DNA of 8,340 bases from an uncultured Rivibacter sp. (GTDB lineage Bacteria > Pseudomonadota > Gammaproteobacteria > Burkholderiales > Burkholderiaceae): contig CAMLNA010000167.1 of assembly GCA_946481025.1 (NCBI GenBank), forward strand, positions 1 to 8,340, given 5' to 3'. The notes beneath the pieces are model-generated. The model was given only the letters and a program-made list of their open reading frames with translations, was not told the DNA's origin and ran no database searches. Positions within the stretch are counted from its first letter, which is position 1, and every line of letters begins with the position of its first letter. Shown here piece after piece: positions 4,593 to 8,340 of this stretch. A program made the position numbers and the translations under genes.

Positions 4593-7097
4593 ATGCACGC
4601 AACCGACGACAACCTCGCCGCGCAGCCGGTGGTGGCCCGCCTCGAAGACTTCGACACCTCTTCAGGCTCGCTGCCCGAACGCGCGCTCTTCAACCACCGG
4701 CCGTGGGTGATGCTGCTGTGCCTGCTGGCCACGCTGCTGCTGGGCTGGCAGGCCACCAGGCTCAGCCTCAATGCGAGCTTCGAGAAGACGATTCCCGTCA
4801 AGCACCCCTACATCGCGAACTACCTCGCCAACAAGGGCAACCTCGCCGGCCAGGGCAACGCGATCCGCATCGCGGTGGAGGCAAAGCAGGGAACGATCTT
4901 CGACAAGGGCTACCTCGAGACGCTGCAGCAGCTCAATGACGAGATCTTCCTGCTGCCCGGCGTGGACCGGCCCTTCATGAAGTCGCTGTGGACTTCGAAC
5001 ACGCGCTGGGTCGCGGTGACCGAAGACGGGCTGGACGGCAACACCGTCATCGGCGACAGCTACGACGGCTCGGCCGAGGCACTGGCCGAGGTGCGCACCA
5101 ACGTCGAACGCTCGGGCGAGATCGGTCAGCTGGTCGCGCACGACCTGCGATCGAGCATCGTGTTCGTGCCCCTGCTCGACAAGGACCCGCGCACCGGGCA
5201 GGCACTCGACTACGGCGAGCTGTCGCGCCGCATCGAGGCGCTGCGCGCCAAGTACGAAAGCGACCGCATCGGCCTGCACGTGACCGGCTTCGCCAAGGTG
5301 GCCGGCGACCTGATCGAAGGCCTGCGGCAGGTGCTCGCGTTCTTCGGCATGGCGCTCGTGATCTGCGCCGGCGTGCTGTGGGGCTACACGCGCTGCGCGC
5401 GCTCCACCGCGCTGGTGGTGGCCTGCTCGCTCATCGCCGTGGTGTGGCAGTTCGGCCTGCTGGCGCTGCTGGGCTACGAACTCGATCCGTATTCCGTGCT
5501 GGTGCCCTTCCTCGTGTTTGCCATCGGCATGAGCCACGGCGCGCAGAAGATGAACGGCATCATGCAGGACATCGGCCGCGGCGCGCACCGCACGGTGGCC
5601 GCGCGCTACACCTTCCGCCGTCTCTTCGTGGCCGGGCTGACCGCGCTGCTGTGCGATGCCGTCGGCTTCGCGGTGCTGGCGCTGATCGAGATCCCGGTGA
5701 TCCAGCACCTCGCGGTGATCGCGAGCATCGGCGTGGCGGTGCTCATCTTCACCAACCTCGTGCTGCTGCCCATCCTGCTGTCATACGTGGGCGTGAGCCC
5801 GGCAGCGGCCGAGCGCAGCCTGCGGCAGGAAACCGCCGGCGAGGCCGAACGTCCCTGGCTGTGGCGCTGGCTCGACCGCTTCACGCAGCGCGGGCCGGCG
5901 CTCGCGGCGCTGGGCGTCGCCGCCGTGCTGGCCGCAGGCGGCTACGCCGTCAGCCTGCGGCTGCAGATCGGTGACCTCGACCCCGGCGCGCCCGAGCTGC
6001 GCGCGGACTCCCGCTACAACCGCGACAACGACTACATCACCCGGCACTACGCGGCCAGCAGCGACATCCTGGTGGTGATGGTGGCCACGCCCGAGGACCA
6101 GTGCACCCGCTACGGCACGCTGGCCAAGGTGGACAAGCTTGCGTGGCAGCTGGAGCAACTGCCCGGCGTGGAGGCCACCAACTCGATGGCCGCCCTCTCC
6201 AAGCTGGCGATGGTGGGCTACAACGAAGGCCACCTGAAGTGGTTCGAGCTCATTCCCAACGCGGCCGCCCTGGGCGGCGTGCAGACCCGGGCACCGCGCG
6301 AGCTGTTCAACCAGGGCTGCTCGTTCCTGTCGCTGTACGTCTACCTGAAGGACCACAAGGCCGAGACGCTGACGCGCGTCGTCGACGAGGTCGAGGCCTT
6401 CCTCGCCGCGGACTCATCGGAGGCGGGCCGCCGCGCCGGGCCGCCCCAAGCAAGGCCCGATCCCCTCGGGGGATCGCTCCGCGTCCCCGCGGAGCGAGGG
6501 GCACCAGCGGAACGTTTCATGCTCGCAGCCGGCTCCGCAGGCATCGCCGCGGCCACCAACATCGTGGTGCAGCAGGCCATGCGCGAGATGCTGCTGTGGG
6601 TGTACGGCGCGGTGGTCCTGCTGTGCTGGGTCACCTTCCGCTCGTGGCGCGCGGTGCTGGCGGCGGTGCTGCCGCTGGCGCTCACCTCCGTGCTGTGCGA
6701 GGCGCTGATGGTGTGGCTGGGGCTGGGCGTCAAGGTGGCCACGCTGCCGGTGATCGCGCTCGGCGTGGGCATCGGCGTGGACTACGCGCTCTACGTGCTG
6801 AGCGTGATGCTCGCGCGCCTGCGCGCCGGCGCCACCCTCTCGCAGGCCTATCACGACGCGCTCAGGTTCACCGGCCGGGTGGTGCTGCTCACCGGCATCA
6901 CGCTCGCCCTGGCGGTGGGCACGTGGGGCCTCTCGCCCATCAAGTTCCAGGCCGACATGGGCATCCTGCTCGCGTTCATGTTCGTGCTGAACATGCTGGG
7001 CGCGCTGGTGCTGCTGCCGGCGCTCGCCCACTTCCTCCTGCGGCCGGCCGCCGCTCCCGCACCCGCGGTCACCGCGGGCCAGGCGCAAGCCGCCTGA
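4593..7097 (+). CDS. RND superfamily (MMPL-type) inner-membrane transporter
   Basis: The product has 834 residues from ATG 4593. A TTG at 4584, overlapping the previous stop, would add three residues; neither start has a clear Shine-Dalgarno sequence, so coupling is likely. The layout is the duplicated MMPL/RND fold: TM1 (37-54), periplasmic loop 1, TM2-6 (about 247-266, 273-294, 300-316, 344-365, 374-398), TM7 (435-456), periplasmic loop 2, TM8-12 (about 666-683, 687-710, 716-740, 763-782, 790-815). TM10 carries GVGIGVDYALY, with Asp730-Tyr731 in the place of the proton-relay pair of MmpL proteins; the matching site in TM4 reads AIGMSHGAQK, with Ser314-His315 instead. Relatives such as HpnN and MmpL3 move lipids between membranes, which suggests a hydrophobic substrate. 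Residues 608-640, just before TM8, are encoded by an in-frame repeat and look foreign. It is probably the energised component of the cluster. Confidence 0.92.
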   Translation: MHATDDNLAAQPVVARLEDFDTSSGSLPERALFNHRPWVMLLCLLATLLLGWQATRLSLNASFEKTIPVKHPYIANYLANKGNLAGQGNAIRIAVEAKQGTIFDKGYLETLQQLNDEIFLLPGVDRPFMKSLWTSNTRWVAVTEDGLDGNTVIGDSYDGSAEALAEVRTNVERSGEIGQLVAHDLRSSIVFVPLLDKDPRTGQALDYGELSRRIEALRAKYESDRIGLHVTGFAKVAGDLIEGLRQVLAFFGMALVICAGVLWGYTRCARSTALVVACSLIAVVWQFGLLALLGYELDPYSVLVPFLVFAIGMSHGAQKMNGIMQDIGRGAHRTVAARYTFRRLFVAGLTALLCDAVGFAVLALIEIPVIQHLAVIASIGVAVLIFTNLVLLPILLSYVGVSPAAAERSLRQETAGEAERPWLWRWLDRFTQRGPALAALGVAAVLAAGGYAVSLRLQIGDLDPGAPELRADSRYNRDNDYITRHYAASSDILVVMVATPEDQCTRYGTLAKVDKLAWQLEQLPGVEATNSMAALSKLAMVGYNEGHLKWFELIPNAAALGGVQTRAPRELFNQGCSFLSLYVYLKDHKAETLTRVVDEVEAFLAADSSEAGRRAGPPQARPDPLGGSLRVPAERGAPAERFMLAAGSAGIAAATNIVVQQAMREMLLWVYGAVVLLCWVTFRSWRAVLAAVLPLALTSVLCEALMVWLGLGVKVATLPVIALGVGIGVDYALYVLSVMLARLRAGATLSQAYHDALRFTGRVVLLTGITLALAVGTWGLSPIKFQADMGILLAFMFVLNMLGALVLLPALAHFLLRPAAAPAPAVTAGQAQAA
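6420..6511. repeat. Hairpin-rich short repeat inserted in frame in the MMPL gene
   Basis: Three stems lie in a row: GGGCC (6438-6442) with GGCCC (6454-6458); GATCCCC (6459-6465), loop TCG, GGGGATC (6469-6475); and CGCTCCGC (6475-6482), loop of six, GCGGAGCG (6489-6496). The stretch ends with CCAGCGGA (6504-6511), also found in the repeat at 3491-3552. It encodes about 33 residues rich in Pro, Arg, Gly and Ala with no stop codon, between the helix-like DEVEAFLAAD and the conserved-looking FMLAAGSAGIAAATN. The total insert is close to 99 bases, a multiple of three. Confidence 0.75.
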
Positions 7098-7121
7098 CTC
7101 CACTCCTTCATCCGAGATCCG

Positions 7122-7127
7122 AAAGGA
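7122..7127 (+). promoter_or_regulatory. Ribosome binding site of the esterase gene
   Basis: AAAGGA ends eight bases before the ATG at 7136, in the 38-base gap after the MMPL stop codon. It is the clearest Shine-Dalgarno sequence in the cluster and fixes the esterase start. Confidence 0.65.
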
Positions 7128-7135
7128 CGTTTCCC

Positions 7136-8086
7136 ATGCTCGACCTGCAACTCGCCCGCATGGTGGCCCAGGCCCAGGCGGCCGGCCTGCCCGACCTGTG
7201 CGACCTGCCGCCCCAGGCGGCGCGCGGCCTGTACCGCGAGATCCTGGCCGCGGCCGACGTGCCGCCCGCCGACGTGCAGGTGCGCGACCTGCGCATGCCG
7301 CGCCCGGCCTCCGAGGGCGGCGGCACCATCGGGCTGCGCGTGTACCGGCCGCATGCGGCAGCCGGCGCGCTGCCGCTGGTCGTGTACTACCACGGCGGCG
7401 GTTTCGTGCTCGGCGACCTCGACGGCTATGACCGCGTGTGCCGCCGCCTGTGCGAAGACGCGCAGGCGGTGGTCGCCTCGGTGGACTACCGGCTCGCCCC
7501 CGAGCACCCCTTCCCCGCGGCCGTGGACGATGCCTGGACCGCGCTGCGCTGGCTCGCGGAGCATGCCGTCGAACTGGGCGCCGCCTCCGGCCGCCTGGCC
7601 GTGGCCGGCGACAGCGCCGGCGGCACGCTGGCCGCGGTGATGGCGCTGATGGCACGCGACGCGGGCGGGCCGCACATCGCCTGCCAGGCGCTGGTGTATC
7701 CGGCCACCGCGGCGGGCGTGGAAGGTCCGTATGCCTCGCGGCAGCAGCACGCGCTGGGCCCCACGCTCACATTGCGCTCGATGGGCTACTTCATGGCGCA
7801 CTACTTCGGGCCCGAGGGCCGCGCGCCGGACTTCCGCGGCGCCCCCATCCTGGCCACCGACCTGTCGCGCCTGCCGCCGGCGCTGCTGCAGGTGGCGGCG
7901 CACGACCCGCTGCGCGACGAGATCGTCGACTACGCGAACCGGCTGATGGCAGCGGGCACCGATGCAATGGTGGTCGAGTACCACGGGCTCGCGCACGGTT
8001 TCATCAGCATGGGCGGAGCGATCGGTGCGGCGCGGCTGGCGCAGCTGCAGCTGGCGGCGGCGCTGCGGGGGGCGTTGGGGTCGTGA
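7136..8086 (+). CDS. Alpha/beta hydrolase, hormone-sensitive lipase (family IV) esterase
   Basis: The product has 316 residues, normal for bacterial HSL-type carboxylesterases that cleave short- to medium-chain esters. All hallmarks are present: the oxyanion-hole motif HGGGF at 86-90, DYRLAPEHPFPAAVDD after it, the nucleophile elbow GDSAGG at 158-163 (Ser160), the acid in HDPLRDE (Asp257) and the catalytic His287 in HGLAHGF. There is no signal peptide, so it should act in the cytoplasm. The gap of 38 bases after the MMPL gene and its own ribosome binding site make it the last gene of the operon. In context it may hydrolyse an ester imported or handled by the upstream envelope proteins; this is inference. 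Family and catalytic residues are secure, the natural substrate is not. Confidence 0.93.
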   Translation: MLDLQLARMVAQAQAAGLPDLCDLPPQAARGLYREILAAADVPPADVQVRDLRMPRPASEGGGTIGLRVYRPHAAAGALPLVVYYHGGGFVLGDLDGYDRVCRRLCEDAQAVVASVDYRLAPEHPFPAAVDDAWTALRWLAEHAVELGAASGRLAVAGDSAGGTLAAVMALMARDAGGPHIACQALVYPATAAGVEGPYASRQQHALGPTLTLRSMGYFMAHYFGPEGRAPDFRGAPILATDLSRLPPALLQVAAHDPLRDEIVDYANRLMAAGTDAMVVEYHGLAHGFISMGGAIGAARLAQLQLAAALRGALGS

Positions 8087-8107
8087 TCCGTTCGCCGGTG
8101 GGGCAGA

Positions 8108-8122
8108 GGCGCAGTGTGCGCC
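8108..8122 (+). terminator. Possible weak terminator hairpin after the esterase gene
   Basis: GGCGCA (8108-8113), loop GTG, TGCGCC (8117-8122) is a perfect 6-bp stem 22 bases after the stop codon. A G/T-rich stretch (GGTTGTTGTT) follows about ten bases later instead of a clean T-run, so intrinsic termination would be weak. The long palindrome at 8164-8254 may contribute. Confidence 0.3.
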
Positions 8123-8163
8123 CGGAGGGGTGGTTGTTGTTCGCGAGTGAGCTGCCGAATACC

Positions 8164-8254
8164 TTCACCGCAGAGACGCAGAGGACGCGGAGATTCGCGG
8201 AGGAATTCAGGCCTTCTCTAAGGTCCTCCGCGTTCTCCGCGCCTCCGCGGTGAA
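8164..8254. repeat. Imperfect palindromic intergenic repeat, copy B
   Basis: It starts with TTCACCGCAGAGACGCAGAG and ends with GCGCCTCCGCGGTGAA, again with complementary arms made of GCGGAG-type units. It is the second copy of the element at 161-250, in the same orientation, with the left arm two bases longer near its outer end. It lies between the esterase gene and a possible convergent gene, where a hairpin could stop transcription from both sides; no T-tract is present on either side. Confidence 0.85.
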
Positions 8255-8298
8255 TGAATTGGGGTATCGAAGTCCCATCACGCGGCGCCTGCCTTCCC

Positions 8299-8340
8299 TC
8301 AGGCCGCCCGCTGCAGCGCCTGCGCCTCCACCGACGTGAT
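8299..8340 (-). CDS. Possible C-terminal end of a convergent gene
   Basis: Read on the minus strand from the window edge, the frame gives ITSVEAQALQRAA followed by TGA at 8301-8299. The peptide looks like an amphipathic helical tail, while the other two minus frames give Arg-rich or Gly-rich sequence of the kind seen in shadow frames. Only 13 codons are visible, so no family can be named and the call rests on composition and on the intergenic character of the bases before it. Confidence 0.3.
   Translation of the reverse strand: MTSVEAQALQRAA

Noticed and set aside
6414..6512. Frameshift or pseudogene in the MMPL gene
   Set aside because: The reading frame is continuous through the repeat and the downstream half keeps all six transmembrane segments and GVGIGVDY.
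6101..7135. Upstream extension of the esterase frame into the MMPL gene
   Set aside because: The frame is open by chance through MMPL; the translation is Arg/Gly-rich, while ATG 7136 has a good ribosome binding site and gives the normal family length.
7438..8253. Plus-strand open frame overlapping the esterase and running through the terminal repeat
   Set aside because: It has shadow-frame composition and reads through a palindromic intergenic element, and the esterase frame carries all catalytic motifs.
1..8340. tRNA, rRNA, transposase or integrase genes that would mark a mobile island
   Set aside because: None was seen on either strand; composition is uniform across the window apart from the short repeats.

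Overview
The window is very GC-rich (roughly 70% by eye), with codon use strongly biased to G/C at third positions. Its short palindromic repeats and gene content look like a betaproteobacterium of the order Burkholderiales, probably Comamonadaceae (Variovorax/Acidovorax-like). This assignment is inferred from composition and gene style, not from a search.

Layout: the 3' end of a short-chain dehydrogenase/reductase (1-155) is followed by a roughly 90-base imperfect palindromic repeat (161-250) and a leader of about 120 bases. Five genes then run on the plus strand with almost no spacing: a DUF1302 outer-membrane barrel-like protein (374-2110, GTG start), a DUF1329 periplasmic protein (2126-3481), a YCF48/BNR-type beta-propeller protein (3481-4587, sharing one base with its predecessor), an RND/MMPL-type transporter (4593-7097) and a hormone-sensitive-lipase-type alpha/beta hydrolase (7136-8086). 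After the last gene come a weak hairpin and a second copy of the same palindromic repeat (8164-8254), in the same orientation. The window ends in what may be the tail of a convergent minus-strand gene.

How the genes may work together: DUF1302, DUF1329, YCF48-like and MMPL genes recur side by side in many Proteobacteria, often near lipid, ester, alkane or steroid catabolism genes (family knowledge, recalled and not searched). Predicted locations cover every envelope layer: outer membrane (DUF1302), periplasm (DUF1329 and the propeller) and inner membrane (MMPL), with a cytoplasmic esterase last. The simplest reading is a poorly characterised trans-envelope system moving a hydrophobic substrate such as a lipid, steroid or ester, coupled to ester hydrolysis inside the cell. 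Substrate and direction cannot be read from the sequence.

The most unusual sequence-level feature is that hairpin-rich short repeats lie inside two of these genes without breaking the frame. One forms the N-terminal region of the YCF48-like protein ahead of its signal peptide. The other adds about 33 Pro/Arg/Gly-rich residues to the second periplasmic loop of the MMPL transporter.
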